Assembly (NCBI RefSeq): GCF_024753135.1 | Contig: NZ_JANUGP010000002.1 | Coordinates: 310,001-374,000, forward strand | Source of the DNA: Streptomyces pyxinicus | GTDB taxonomy: Bacteria > Actinomycetota > Actinomycetes > Streptomycetales > Streptomycetaceae | DNA: 64,000 nucleotides | Reading direction: 5' to 3' | Shown here: in pieces, positions 28,664 through 37,872 of the stretch | Layout of the letters: each line of letters starts with the position of its first letter | Position numbering within the stretch: the first letter of the stretch is position 1 | Made by a program: the position numbers and the translations under genes | Notes under the pieces: model-generated | Database searches by the model: none | Told to the model about the DNA's origin: nothing | Seen by the model: only the letters and a program-made list of their open reading frames with translations

Positions 28664-31060
28664 ATGACCCATATCGACGCCGGCTCGGAACTCGACCCCG
28701 TGCACCCGGTGGCCCTGCCCGAGAGTCCGCCGGCCGGGCTGACCGGCGCCGAGGTCGCGGAGCGCGTCGCGCGCGGCCAGGTCAACGACGTGCCGGTGCG
28801 CAGCAGTCGGTCGCTCGGCGAGATCGTCCGCGCCAACGTCTTCACCCGGTTCAACGCGATCATCGGCGTGCTGTGGCTGGTGATGCTGTTCGTGGCACCG
28901 ATCCAGGACAGCCTGTTCGGCTTCGTGATCATCGCCAACACCGGGATCGGCATCGTCCAGGAGTGGCGCGCCAAGCAGACCCTGGACTCGCTCGCCGTGG
29001 TCGGCGAGTCCCGGCCGACGGTACGGCGGGACGGCACCGCGGCCGAGGTGGCGACCAGCGAGATCGTGCTGGACGACCTGATCGAGATCGGGCCCGGCGA
29101 CAAGATCGTGGTGGACGGGGTGTGCGCCGAGGCCGAGGGCCTGGAGATCGACGAGTCGCTGCTGACCGGTGAGGCCGACCCGGTCGTCAAACGCCCCGGC
29201 GACCCGGTGATGTCCGGCAGCTTCGTGGTCGCGGGCGGCGGCGCCTACAAGGCCACCCGGGTCGGCCGCGAGGCCTATGCCGCGCAGCTCGCCGAGGAGG
29301 CCTCCCGGTTCACGCTGGTCCACTCCGAGCTGCGCACCGGCATCTCCACGATCCTGAAGTACGTCACCTGGATGATGGTCCCGGCGGCGGCCGGGCTGGT
29401 CGTCACGCAGCTCGTCGTGAAGAACAACGGCCTGAAGGACGCGGTGGCCCGCACGGTCGGCGGGATCGTGCCGATGGTCCCGGAGGGGCTGGTGCTGCTG
29501 ACCTCGGTCGCCTTCGCGATCGGGGTGATCCGGCTCGGCCGCAAGCAGTGCCTGGTGCAGGAGCTGCCCGCGATCGAGGGCCTGGCCCGCGTGGACACCG
29601 TGTGCCTGGACAAGACCGGCACGCTCACCGAGGGCGGCATGGACGTCACCGACCTCAGGACGCTGGACGGCGCGGACGAGCGGTACGTGCGCAAGGTGCT
29701 CGGCGCGCTCGGTGAGTCCGACCCGCGTCCCAACGCCTCCCTCCAGGCGATCATCGACGCCTATCCGGACAGCGAGGAGTGGCGGTGCGTGGAGTCGCTG
29801 CCGTTCTCCTCCGCGCGCAAGTACAGCGGGGCCGCGTTCAGCGAGGGCGACGGCGAGACCAGCACCTGGCTGCTGGGCGCCCCCGACGTGCTGCTCGGCG
29901 ACGGCGACCCGGCGCTGGCCGAGACCGAGAAGCTGAACGAGCAGGGGCTGCGGGTGCTGCTGCTGGCCCGCGCCCGCCGCGACCTGGACGAGCCCGAGCC
30001 GGCCAAGGGGGCCCGCCCCACCGCGCTCGTGGTGCTGGAGCAGCGGCTGCGGCCCGACGCCTCCGACACCCTGCGCTACTTCGCCGACCAGGACGTGCGC
30101 GCCAAGGTGATCTCCGGGGACAACGCGGTGTCGGTCGGCGCGGTCGCCGCCAAGCTCGGCCTGGACGGTACGGCGGTGGACGCGCGGCGGCTGCCGGACG
30201 GCCGGGACGGGATGGCGGACGCGCTGGACTCGGGCACGGTGTTCGGGCGGGTCACCCCGCGGCAGAAGCGGGACATGGTCGGCGCGCTCCAGTCCCGCGG
30301 GCACACCGTCGCGATGACCGGTGACGGCGTGAACGACGTGCTGGCGCTGAAGGACGCCGACATCGGCGTGGCGATGGGCTCCGGGTCGGAGGCGACCCGG
30401 GCGGTGGCGCAGATCGTGCTGCTGGACAACAGTTTCGCGAGCCTGCCGTCGGTGGTGGGCGAAGGGCGCCGGGTGATCGGCAACATCACGCGGGTGGCGA
30501 CGCTGTTCCTGGTGAAGACGGTCTACTCGGTGCTGCTGGCGCTGCTGGTGGTGTGCTGGGGCGTCGAGTACCCCTTCCTGCCCCGGCACCTGACCCTGCT
30601 GTCCACCCTCACCATCGGCGTCCCGGCCTTCTTCCTGGCCCTCGCCCCCAACAAGGAGCGGGCGAAACCGCACTTCGTGCCTCGGGTGATGCGGTACGCG
30701 GTCCCCGGCGGTGTGGTGGCCGGCGCCGCCACCTTCCTCACGTACCTCCTGGCCCGCCACCACTACACCGGCCCCGGAGCCCTGGACGCCGAGACCAGTG
30801 CCGCCACCCTGACCCTGTTCCTGGTCTCGATGTGGGTCCTCGCGGTCATCGCCCGCCCCTACACCTGGTGGCGCCTGACCCTGGTCGCCGCGATGGCCGC
30901 CGCCTTCTTCCTCGTCCTCGCCGTCCCGCCCCTCCAGACCTTCTTCGCCCTGAGGCTGATCGGCCTGACGATGCCGTGGACGGCGGTCGGCATCTCGGTG
31001 GCGGCGGCGGCCGTCCTGGAACTGATGTGGAAGTGGGTCGACCGCCGCTTCGCCGACTAG
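28664..31060 (+). CDS. CtpE-like P-type cation ATPase
   Basis: A 798-aa P-type ATPase, close in length to mycobacterial CtpE, a calcium uptake pump of about 797 aa. The actuator loop reads [10 protein letters not shown], the M4 motif [12 protein letters not shown], the phosphorylation site [10 protein letters not shown] with Asp at residue 316, and the hinge [22 protein letters not shown] near residue 550 (shown in part). There is no N-terminal heavy-metal domain and no CPC motif, so a P2-like calcium or divalent-ion role fits best. About eight to ten membrane spans. It ends 10 bp from the convergent secreted-protein gene. Confidence 0.9.
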   Translation: MTHIDAGSELDPVHPVALPESPPAGLTGAEVAERVARGQVNDVPVRSSRSLGEIVRANVFTRFNAIIGVLWLVMLFVAPIQDSLFGFVIIANTGIGIVQEWRAKQTLDSLAVVGESRPTVRRDGTAAEVATSEIVLDDLIEIGPGDKIVVDGVCAEAEGLEIDESLLTGEADPVVKRPGDPVMSGSFVVAGGGAYKATRVGREAYAAQLAEEASRFTLVHSELRTGISTILKYVTWMMVPAAAGLVVTQLVVKNNGLKDAVARTVGGIVPMVPEGLVLLTSVAFAIGVIRLGRKQCLVQELPAIEGLARVDTVCLDKTGTLTEGGMDVTDLRTLDGADERYVRKVLGALGESDPRPNASLQAIIDAYPDSEEWRCVESLPFSSARKYSGAAFSEGDGETSTWLLGAPDVLLGDGDPALAETEKLNEQGLRVLLLARARRDLDEPEPAKGARPTALVVLEQRLRPDASDTLRYFADQDVRAKVISGDNAVSVGAVAAKLGLDGTAVDARRLPDGRDGMADALDSGTVFGRVTPRQKRDMVGALQSRGHTVAMTGDGVNDVLALKDADIGVAMGSGSEATRAVAQIVLLDNSFASLPSVVGEGRRVIGNITRVATLFLVKTVYSVLLALLVVCWGVEYPFLPRHLTLLSTLTIGVPAFFLALAPNKERAKPHFVPRVMRYAVPGGVVAGAATFLTYLLARHHYTGPGALDAETSAATLTLFLVSMWVLAVIARPYTWWRLTLVAAMAAAFFLVLAVPPLQTFFALRLIGLTMPWTAVGISVAAAAVLELMWKWVDRRFAD

Positions 31061-31070
31061 TGGCGGGGGG

Positions 31071-31850
31071 TCACTTCACGTCGACGTAGTCGCCCGCCGC
31101 GCTCACGGCGGACGTGGTGGAGGTGCCCGTGAAGGAGTAGCGGTAGTAGCCGTCGGTGGTGGCCGTGACCGTGGTCTTCAGGGCGCCCTTGGAGTCCGTC
31201 TTGAGGGTCTTCAGGGTGGTGTAGGTGCTGGTGCCCGCCTTGCGGAACTGGAGGCTGACCGGCTGGGCGGTGAAGGCGCCGTAGCTGCCGGACTCCCAGT
31301 TGGCGCGGGTCAGCTTGCCGGTGACGGTGAGGGTCTTGCCCTTCTTCACCGGCTCCGGGGCGGCGTCGACGGTGAGCTTGGCCGTGCGGCGCACCGGGAG
31401 GGTACCGAGGCCGCCCTGCCACTTGATGTGCTCGGCCTTGTCCACGGCGACGCCGCCCACGTTCCACGTCCCGGCGTCGGAGTTGTAGAGGTCCGAGGCC
31501 GGGATGGTGATGACGGCCGAGCAGTTCGCCGTGGTGGACGTCACCTTGGTGCAGGCACCGGCGTCGTCGCTGACGACCAGGGTGTCGGGGTTCGTCACCG
31601 AGGTGCCCCGGTAGAGGGCCGGGCCGCTCTGGAAGCTGGACAGCGACAGGGCGGCGGGGTGGGTCACGGTGTAGGTCGCCTTGACGGCGACCTGGGAGGT
31701 CGCGCCGATGGTGATCGCCTTGCCGGCGTTCACCTTCGCCTGCGAGAAGGTGACGTCCGGTGCCGTGCCCGCCGCGTGGGCGGCGGGCACGGCGAAGGCG
31801 GAGAGGGCCAGGGCGCCGGAGACGGCGGCCACGGTGGCACGAATGCGCAT
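31071..31850 (-). CDS. Secreted Ig-like protein, paralogue A
   Basis: A 259-aa exported protein. Signal peptide MRIRATVAAVSGALALSAFA, cleavage after AHA near residue 27. The mature part has two beta-rich domains. The second, from PEPVKKGKTLTVTGKLTRAN to the C-terminal SAAGDYVDVK, resembles Ig-like/Calx-type repeats found on calcium-binding and secreted actinobacterial proteins. A single disulfide is likely (CTKVTSTTANC). Ribosome-binding site AGGGGAA before the ATG. Tandem paralogue of 32008-32766; role unknown, possibly an extracellular matrix or coat component. Confidence 0.78.
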   Translation of the reverse strand: MRIRATVAAVSGALALSAFAVPAAHAAGTAPDVTFSQAKVNAGKAITIGATSQVAVKATYTVTHPAALSLSSFQSGPALYRGTSVTNPDTLVVSDDAGACTKVTSTTANCSAVITIPASDLYNSDAGTWNVGGVAVDKAEHIKWQGGLGTLPVRRTAKLTVDAAPEPVKKGKTLTVTGKLTRANWESGSYGAFTAQPVSLQFRKAGTSTYTTLKTLKTDSKGALKTTVTATTDGYYRYSFTGTSTTSAVSAAGDYVDVK

Positions 31851-31980
31851 GTACGTTCCCCTGGAGGGATGAGTGCTCGGCGAGTCGGTCGACTCACGCG
31901 AGAAGATCATCGAGCCCCGGGACGGGTTGTACGGCGGCGCCGGTCTCCGGCGGGATTTTGCCCGTCGATTGCCCTCGGGT

Positions 31981-32022
31981 CACTTCACGCCGGTCGCTTC
32001 ACGCCGGTCACTTCACGTCGAC
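31981..32022. repeat. 14-bp triplication at the 3' end of secreted paralogue B
   Basis: CACTTCACGCCGGT (31981-31994), a near-copy (31995-32008) and CACTTCACGTCGAC (32009-32022) run head to tail. On the minus strand this repeats the last codons, GTGAAGTGA, of the gene ending at 32008 outward into its 3' spacer. Confidence 0.8.
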
Positions 32023-32766
32023 GAAGTCACCGGCGGCGCTGACCGAGCCGGTGGACGAGTTGCCGGCGAAGGAGAAGCGGTAGTAGCCGTCCGCCGTCGC
32101 GGTCGTCGTCGTCTTCAGGTTGCCCTTGGAGTCCGCCTTGACGGTCTTCAGCGTGGTGTAGGAGCTGGAATCCTTCTTGCGGAACTGGAGCTTGACGGAC
32201 TGCGAGCCGTAGCCGCCGTACTTGAGCGACTCCCAGTCGGCGCGGGTGAGCGCACCCGTGACGGTGACGGCCTTGCCCTTCTTCACCGGCTCGGGGGAGG
32301 CGTTGGCGGTCAGCTTGGCGGCGCGCTGGAACCAGAAGGAGCCGGCCTTCTCCTGCCAGACGTAGTCGCCGTCCTTGGCGTCCACCATGGCGTCCACGTA
32401 CCAGGTGCCCGCGCTCTTGTTGCCGAGGTAGTCCACCTTGGGCGCGATCTTCACCGAGGCGGAGCAGGTGGCGGTCGTGGCGTTGACCTTGGTGCAGGAG
32501 GGCTTGCCGGTCGACTCGTAGCCGAAGTCGGGTCCTGCGAGGCTGAACGGCTCGGCGCCCGCGATGCCGGAGTTGTCCGTCGCCGTCACGCTGACCTTGA
32601 CGGTCACCGGCTCGGAGACGCCGATGGTCACCTTGTTGTCGCCGTCCACGACCACCTTGGTGATCTCGGTGTCGCCGGAGCCGCCGTCGGCCTGGGCGGC
32701 CGGGGCGGCGAGGGCGGACAGGGCCAGAGCGCCGCTCATGACGGCGACAGAGGCACGGATGCGCAT
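32008..32766 (-). CDS. Secreted Ig-like protein, paralogue B
   Basis: A 252-aa exported protein, paralogue of 31071-31850. Signal peptide MRIRASVAVMSGALALSALA with cleavage after AQA. The shared C-terminal domain is nearly colinear: PEPVKKGKAVTVTGALTRAD, LQFRKKDSSSYTTLKTVK, TATADGYYRFSFAGNSST and SAAGDFVDVK. The N-terminal domain has diverged (DNKVTIGVSEPVTVKVSV, one CTKVNATTATC disulfide candidate). It lies 157 bp upstream of paralogue A on the same strand, as from a tandem duplication. Function unknown. Confidence 0.78.
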   Translation of the reverse strand: MRIRASVAVMSGALALSALAAPAAQADGGSGDTEITKVVVDGDNKVTIGVSEPVTVKVSVTATDNSGIAGAEPFSLAGPDFGYESTGKPSCTKVNATTATCSASVKIAPKVDYLGNKSAGTWYVDAMVDAKDGDYVWQEKAGSFWFQRAAKLTANASPEPVKKGKAVTVTGALTRADWESLKYGGYGSQSVKLQFRKKDSSSYTTLKTVKADSKGNLKTTTTATADGYYRFSFAGNSSTGSVSAAGDFVDVK

Positions 32767-32879
32767 GTGTGGTCCCCACGTTCGGATCCGTGGGGCCGGA
32801 CGGCCCCACGGAGAGGAGACACGGGGAGACGGTCAAAGGTTGTACTACTCGTGAAGGTCGCGTGAAGGCGCGCCCGCGG

Positions 32880-35800
32880 TCAGTCGAACCACCGGTCCCT
32901 CGCCAGTTCCTCCGTGCGGGACTCGTCCTCCAGCAGAGCCGCCACCTCGAAGCGGCGGGGCCACTGGGCGGCTGCCCAGGCGAGGCCGGCGGCGACGCCC
33001 TCCAGGGTGGCCGCGTGCAGGACGCCGTCGGTGGTGAGGCGCCAGTCGATCTCCACGCCGTCCACGACCAGTTCCCCGTGCTCGACATACGTCCGCGGGG
33101 TGCGCGGGCCCAGCAGGGTCCGTACCGGGTCCGGGACGTCGTGTTCGGTGCCTTCCGAGTGGACCTCCCCGGTGACGGACTCGCTCAGGCGCCGCACCTG
33201 GAACAGCTCCGCCAGCTCGGCGGCCCGGGACGGGCGGACCGGGAGCAGCGGCACCCCGGCGGTGAACGGCAGCAGGTCGGGCGAGTCGACCACGACGGCG
33301 TCGGTGGCGTCCACGACCTCCACCCGGCCGTCGACCACGGCCCGCAGCTCCTCCGGCAGCGTCACCTGGTCCGGGTCCAGCTCGGCCAGCGCGCCGTAGA
33401 GACCGTGCAGTTGGGCGGCGGTGACCGGGCGCTCCGGGTCCGCGAGGCGGTCCAGCAGCTCGGCGGCGCCGCCCGGCTCGTCCAGCAGGGCCCCGACCGA
33501 GGTGCGCACGCCGAGCGCCCGCAGCACCTGCTCGTCCTCGAACCCGGTCGCGTCGGCCTCGTCGTACAGGCCGCGCAGCAGCGGGTCGCCGCCGGCCGCG
33601 AGGAGACCGGCGGGGCGGCGGCCGTCGAGCACCGGGTGCCCACGCAGCCACCACGCGGTGTACGGCCGGACGATCTCGTGGGTGCCGTCCGGGAGCAGGA
33701 CGCGCACCGGCTGGATCAGGGCGTCGCGCAGCGGCGGCCTGGCGAGCAGCGCGAGGGCCTCGGGCCAGTGGGCGTCGTCCACGAGGTCGAGGTCGCGCAC
33801 GGCGACGAGTTCGGTGGCGACCGGCGGCACCGGGCTGTCCGGGAACCGGTCGAGGATGTCCTCGCACCACACGTCCACGGCGTCCAGCAGCCCCGCGTCG
33901 TCCGGCTCCGCGAAGTCCCCGTCGCGCGGCTCCAGTTCGTCCGGGTCCAGGACCACGTCCGTGGCGCGGACGAGGGCGAAGTCGGCCAGCACCCCGCAGG
34001 CGGTCAGCGGCTGCTCGCCCCAGCGGTCCGCCAGCTCCCGGTCCACGGCGGCGAGTTCCCCCTCGCGGATCACCCGGGCGAACGCGCTGCCCGGGAGGAC
34101 CAGTTCGCCCGCCGGGGCCGGCTCGCCGTCCTCGTCCGGCAGGGCCAGCGCGCCCAGCCACGGTTCGTCACCGGGCTCCAGAGCGGCGTCCCGCACCAAC
34201 GACAGGACGGTGTCGGCCAGTTCCTCCGCGTCCGGCGCGTCCTCCTCCCAGCCGATGCCGCCCTCGTCGTCCAGGGAGGCGGCCACGGCGGCCCGTACCT
34301 GCGGGGTGGTCAGCACCGCGCGCGGGGTCGCGGGCAGCGCGCCCAGCTTCTCCAGCAGCGGGTGCACGGCGTCCTCGTGGGCCACCTTCAGGCCGAGCCG
34401 CCCGAGCACGTCGGCGGCCGGCCGGGCGCTGTCGGGGGTCGGTAGCAGCACCTGCCGGGGGCCGATCGTCGTCCGCCCGTCGGCCAGCGGCACCGGCAGC
34501 CCCGACAGCCGGTCCGGGTCCACCCCGGCGAGGCTGTCGTAGAGCCGCCACCACCAGTCCGGGTCCTTCTCCAGCCCGGCCAGCCGGTCGATCGCGTCGG
34601 CCAGCGGCAGCCGCGCCACCCCGAGGGAGCGCAGCTCGGCGCGCCGCTCAAGTCCGGCGGGCAGCAGCGTGGGCAGCACCTCGGCGAGCACCCGTACGGT
34701 GTCCGCGCCGGCGCCCTCCACGACCTCCGCCTCCCTCGGCCGCAGCGCCTCGGGCAGCTCGTCCGCCGCCTCCCCGGCGACCGCCGGCGGCAGGAACGCG
34801 GTACGCGGCAGCCGCTCCAGCACCGCCTGCCGCAGCGCTCCGTCCAGCTCGCCCTTGCCGAGCGGTCCGGGGACCAGGTCGATGATCCCGTCCGTCACCG
34901 GCCGCCAGCCGGCGAGGAGTTCGGTGTACGCCTCGGCGGCGCGCCGCACCAGGAAGTCGGTCAGCGGGCCGGGCGCGGTGTGGCGGCGCGTGGTGTCGAG
35001 CGGGAAGGACCCGATCAGCAGCGCGGGCACGCCGAGGGGTTCGTCGCTGGGCGTCGGCGCGTGCACCACGGCACTCGTCCGGGGGCGCGCCGGACGCCCG
35101 GCCTCGTCCTCCGGCACCGCCCAGGTCAGCGACCAGTGGGGCCGCAGCCGCTCCTCCACCGGCCGGTCCGCCAGCAGGTCGGGCGTGAGCGGCCCGTGCG
35201 CGGCGACGGTACGCCAGCGGGTCGTACCGTGCCGGGAATCCGCCACGACGGTGACGGCACCGTCCGCCGACCGCCGCAGGGTCCGTACCGCCGCGCCCTC
35301 GACGTCGACGACAACCTCTTCCAGCCCCGGCAGGGCGAGGAGCAGCGCGTCGTCCACGGCGTCGAGCAGCCGCTCGGTCAGATCGACGGCGGCGGCGTCC
35401 CGCAGCGGCAGGATGACGGCGGTGTCGTACGGCTCCGGCGCCGTCCCCTCGGCCGCGAACGGCAGCCGCAGCAGCGGTACGTGGCCCTCCCGGCGGCGGA
35501 CCTCGTCACCGAGCCCGGGACTGTGCCGGGCCGTCTCGGCCGCCAGCTCCCGCGCCTCGCTCAGCGACCAGCGCACACCGCCGTGCCGGCCGACCAGCGC
35601 GGGCGTGTCCGTCACCGCGAGCACGGCCGCGAAACCGACCCCGAACCGGCCCACCGCGCCGTGCGTGGACTCCGCGTCCCGCTTGGCCGAGGCCCGCAGC
35701 GTCGACAGCGACTCGACACCGGTCGCGTCCAGCGGGGCGCCCGTGTTCGCGGCCACCAGCACGCCGTCGCGGAGGGTGAGCCGCAACCGCCCCGGCACGT

Positions 35801-36011
35801 GGGCCCGCGCGGCGGCGTCGGCGGCGTTCTGGGCCAGCTCCACGACGAGCCGGTCCCGGTAGCCGCCGAGCACCAGGTCCTCTTCGGCGTTGGCGTCCTC
35901 GCGGAACCGGGCGGGGCTGGTCGCCCAGGCGTCGAGCACACCGCGCCGCAGCCGAGCGGTACCGAAGGGATCGGCACCCTCGGCCGCCGGCCGCACGAAC
36001 TTGCTGCTCAC
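32880..36011 (-). CDS. Hsp90/sacsin-like GHKL ATPase, 1043 aa
   Basis: A very large cytosolic protein with an N-terminal Bergerat-fold ATPase. The N-box is VELAQNAADAAARA (residues 57-70) with Glu and Asn in place, and the G2 loop is GAVGRFGVGFAAV (118-130). The rest, about 900 residues, is an acidic and Leu-rich helical region without known motifs, like the actinobacterial proteins annotated as sacsin-N-domain or molecular chaperone Hsp90. Its function is not established. The GTG at 36011 is chosen since GAGGGAG sits five bases upstream; the GTG two codons earlier overlaps that site. It is monocistronic here. Confidence 0.8.
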   Translation of the reverse strand: MSSKFVRPAAEGADPFGTARLRRGVLDAWATSPARFREDANAEEDLVLGGYRDRLVVELAQNAADAAARAHVPGRLRLTLRDGVLVAANTGAPLDATGVESLSTLRASAKRDAESTHGAVGRFGVGFAAVLAVTDTPALVGRHGGVRWSLSEARELAAETARHSPGLGDEVRRREGHVPLLRLPFAAEGTAPEPYDTAVILPLRDAAAVDLTERLLDAVDDALLLALPGLEEVVVDVEGAAVRTLRRSADGAVTVVADSRHGTTRWRTVAAHGPLTPDLLADRPVEERLRPHWSLTWAVPEDEAGRPARPRTSAVVHAPTPSDEPLGVPALLIGSFPLDTTRRHTAPGPLTDFLVRRAAEAYTELLAGWRPVTDGIIDLVPGPLGKGELDGALRQAVLERLPRTAFLPPAVAGEAADELPEALRPREAEVVEGAGADTVRVLAEVLPTLLPAGLERRAELRSLGVARLPLADAIDRLAGLEKDPDWWWRLYDSLAGVDPDRLSGLPVPLADGRTTIGPRQVLLPTPDSARPAADVLGRLGLKVAHEDAVHPLLEKLGALPATPRAVLTTPQVRAAVAASLDDEGGIGWEEDAPDAEELADTVLSLVRDAALEPGDEPWLGALALPDEDGEPAPAGELVLPGSAFARVIREGELAAVDRELADRWGEQPLTACGVLADFALVRATDVVLDPDELEPRDGDFAEPDDAGLLDAVDVWCEDILDRFPDSPVPPVATELVAVRDLDLVDDAHWPEALALLARPPLRDALIQPVRVLLPDGTHEIVRPYTAWWLRGHPVLDGRRPAGLLAAGGDPLLRGLYDEADATGFEDEQVLRALGVRTSVGALLDEPGGAAELLDRLADPERPVTAAQLHGLYGALAELDPDQVTLPEELRAVVDGRVEVVDATDAVVVDSPDLLPFTAGVPLLPVRPSRAAELAELFQVRRLSESVTGEVHSEGTEHDVPDPVRTLLGPRTPRTYVEHGELVVDGVEIDWRLTTDGVLHAATLEGVAAGLAWAAAQWPRRFEVAALLEDESRTEELARDRWFD

Positions 36012-36190
36012 GTTCACTCCCTCGTCTACGTGAGGACGAAGGTACAGCGCGCCGGTACCCCGATCAGCGCCGGGCGAAGCCCGCGAACTCCGGCCGGCGG
36101 GCCCACGCGACGGTCAGGTCGAACCCGCGGATCGTGTTTCTCCCAGCAGGTGGCCGCCGCAGGCCGGCGACTCCCGAGGGGCGGGTCGGG

Positions 36191-36661
36191 TCAGGCGACC
36201 GTGCGGCGGTAGAGCTGTCGGGAGCCGCCCTCGGGGCCGGGGGCGGTCGGTTCGGCGGGGGTGAAGCCGAGGGTCTCGTAGAAGACACGGGCGCCGCTCG
36301 CCACCGCGCCCGGGTCGTCGGGGCCAAAGGTGACGACCTCGACGGTGGCCGGGGGGCTGACGTAGCGGCGGAGCGCGTCGGCCGGCAGCGCGCGGCCGAC
36401 GCCCTCGCCCCGGGCCCGTTCCGCGACCACCAGCCAGTGGACCTCGTGGACGGGTGCCGTACCGCCGAAGAGGAGGCCGCCGAGGAGGCCGGGCGCGTCC
36501 GGGGCGGGCACCACGAGGGCCTGGGAGGCGCGGACGCGGTCCAGGACGGCCGCGTGGAAGGCGGGGTCGTCGACCATCGGGCCGAACCAGTGCTCCACCT
36601 CGGCGGCGAGCCCGAGGAACCCGGGGAGGTCGGACGCGCGCGCGAGGCGGACCCGGCTCAC
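36191..36661 (-). CDS. GNAT-family N-acetyltransferase
   Basis: A 156-aa acetyltransferase with the acetyl-CoA binding motif A, VAERARGEGVGRALPADAL (RxxGxG-like), around residues 82-100, plus a C-terminal FYETLGFTPAEP motif B. Substrate unknown. The GTG at 36661 overlaps the DUF3027 stop by four bases, so the two are co-translated. The spacer on its far side (36018-36190) shows no gene. Confidence 0.85.
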   Translation of the reverse strand: MSRVRLARASDLPGFLGLAAEVEHWFGPMVDDPAFHAAVLDRVRASQALVVPAPDAPGLLGGLLFGGTAPVHEVHWLVVAERARGEGVGRALPADALRRYVSPPATVEVVTFGPDDPGAVASGARVFYETLGFTPAEPTAPGPEGGSRQLYRRTVA

Positions 36662-37584
36662 GAGTGACCGAGTTCCGCCGTCTCCTCGTCGGCCGTCGCG
36701 GGGACGGAGCCCGAGTCGGGGGCGGGGCGGAGCGGGAAGGGGTCGACCCGGGTCTCGTCGATGACCGGCGCGGGCGGCTGGGGCGGCTTCGGCATGACGG
36801 CGGCCTCGGAGTGGCCGCCGCAGCCGTAGGCGAGGGAGACGACCCGGCCGTCCGCCGGGGAGAACTCGTTGGCGCAGACGCCGAAGGCCTGGCCGAGGGA
36901 GCCGCCGATGGGGGCGAGGAAGCCGCAGCTGACGCAGGTGGCGGGGGCGGCCTGGGCCATCGGGGTCTTGGCGCCGAAGCCCTCCTCCCAGCGGTCGGCG
37001 GCGATGTGCAGGCCGTAGCGGGAGAGCACCCGGGCGCGGCGCAGGCCCAGTTCCTCGGCGACGGCGGCGATCGAGCCCCGGGAGGGCACGGTCGGCTGGG
37101 CGGCGGGCGTGCCGGGGGTGACGTCGGCGTCCTCGGCCTCCGCCAGCTCCACCATCTCCTCGGAGACCGGGGAGTTCGGTGCCGGGGCGTCCTCGGCGAG
37201 GTAGCCGGGCTCCAGGCGCAGGTCGTCCTGGTCGGTCGGGAGCAGGTCGCCGGGGCCGAGGTCGCCGGGGCGCAACCGCTCGCTCCACGGCACCCACTCG
37301 GGCGCGAGGAGGGCGTCGGGGCCGGGCAGCAGGACGACCTCGTCGAGGGTGACGAACTTGGCGCGGGAGGCGCGGGCCACGGTGACGGCCCAGCGCCAGC
37401 CGCGGTAGCCCATCTCCTTGCACTCGAAGAAGTGCGTGACCACACGGTCGCCCTCGGACACCAGGCCGGAGTGCTCGCCGACGACGCCGGGGGCGGCGGC
37501 CTCCTCGGCTGCGGCGCGGGCGAGGTCGACGGCCTCGGCGCACAGGCGGTCGGGGGTGCGGCTTCGCGTGGTCGCTGCGCTCAC
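36658..37584 (-). CDS. DUF3027-family protein
   Basis: A 308-aa cytosolic protein of a family restricted to actinobacteria. Conserved parts include HFFECKEMGYRGWRWAVTV, EVVLLPGPDALLAPEWVPW, LSRYGLHIAADRWEEG and a Cys-containing core, CVSCGFLAPIGGSLGQAFGVC, that could bind a metal. Function unknown. In other Streptomyces it is near the cold-shock and menaquinone genes, as here. The GTG at 37584 follows AGGAGAGAAG at moderate spacing. Coupled to the GNAT gene downstream. Confidence 0.85.
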   Translation of the reverse strand: MSAATTRSRTPDRLCAEAVDLARAAAEEAAAPGVVGEHSGLVSEGDRVVTHFFECKEMGYRGWRWAVTVARASRAKFVTLDEVVLLPGPDALLAPEWVPWSERLRPGDLGPGDLLPTDQDDLRLEPGYLAEDAPAPNSPVSEEMVELAEAEDADVTPGTPAAQPTVPSRGSIAAVAEELGLRRARVLSRYGLHIAADRWEEGFGAKTPMAQAAPATCVSCGFLAPIGGSLGQAFGVCANEFSPADGRVVSLAYGCGGHSEAAVMPKPPQPPAPVIDETRVDPFPLRPAPDSGSVPATADEETAELGHS

Positions 37585-37872
37585 AGGTATCGCTTCTCTC
37601 CTACGCCGTCTCAATGCGGTGCGGCTGCCACCGGCGGGTTGGCGGACGGAGCGGACCAGGGGACCGCATCGACGTCATACCTCCGCGCGCTCGGGCGCAC
37701 CTCTGCCATCCATTCTGCGTTATGGCTGAGATAGGCACGCTACACCGAACCCGATTCGTTGCCGCCACGCGGCAGGTCTTCCGGTCCGCCGACCCCCGCC
37801 GGGCGGGCCGTCGGTCACGGTGAGCCGCCACACGTGTCGGATCCGCACTACGAACCGGCGACACGGGGCACT

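Noticed and set aside
36018..36190. A short minus-strand gene between the GHKL ATPase and GNAT genes
   Set aside because: The possible translation is Arg/Pro-rich, without a ribosome-binding site or known motif.
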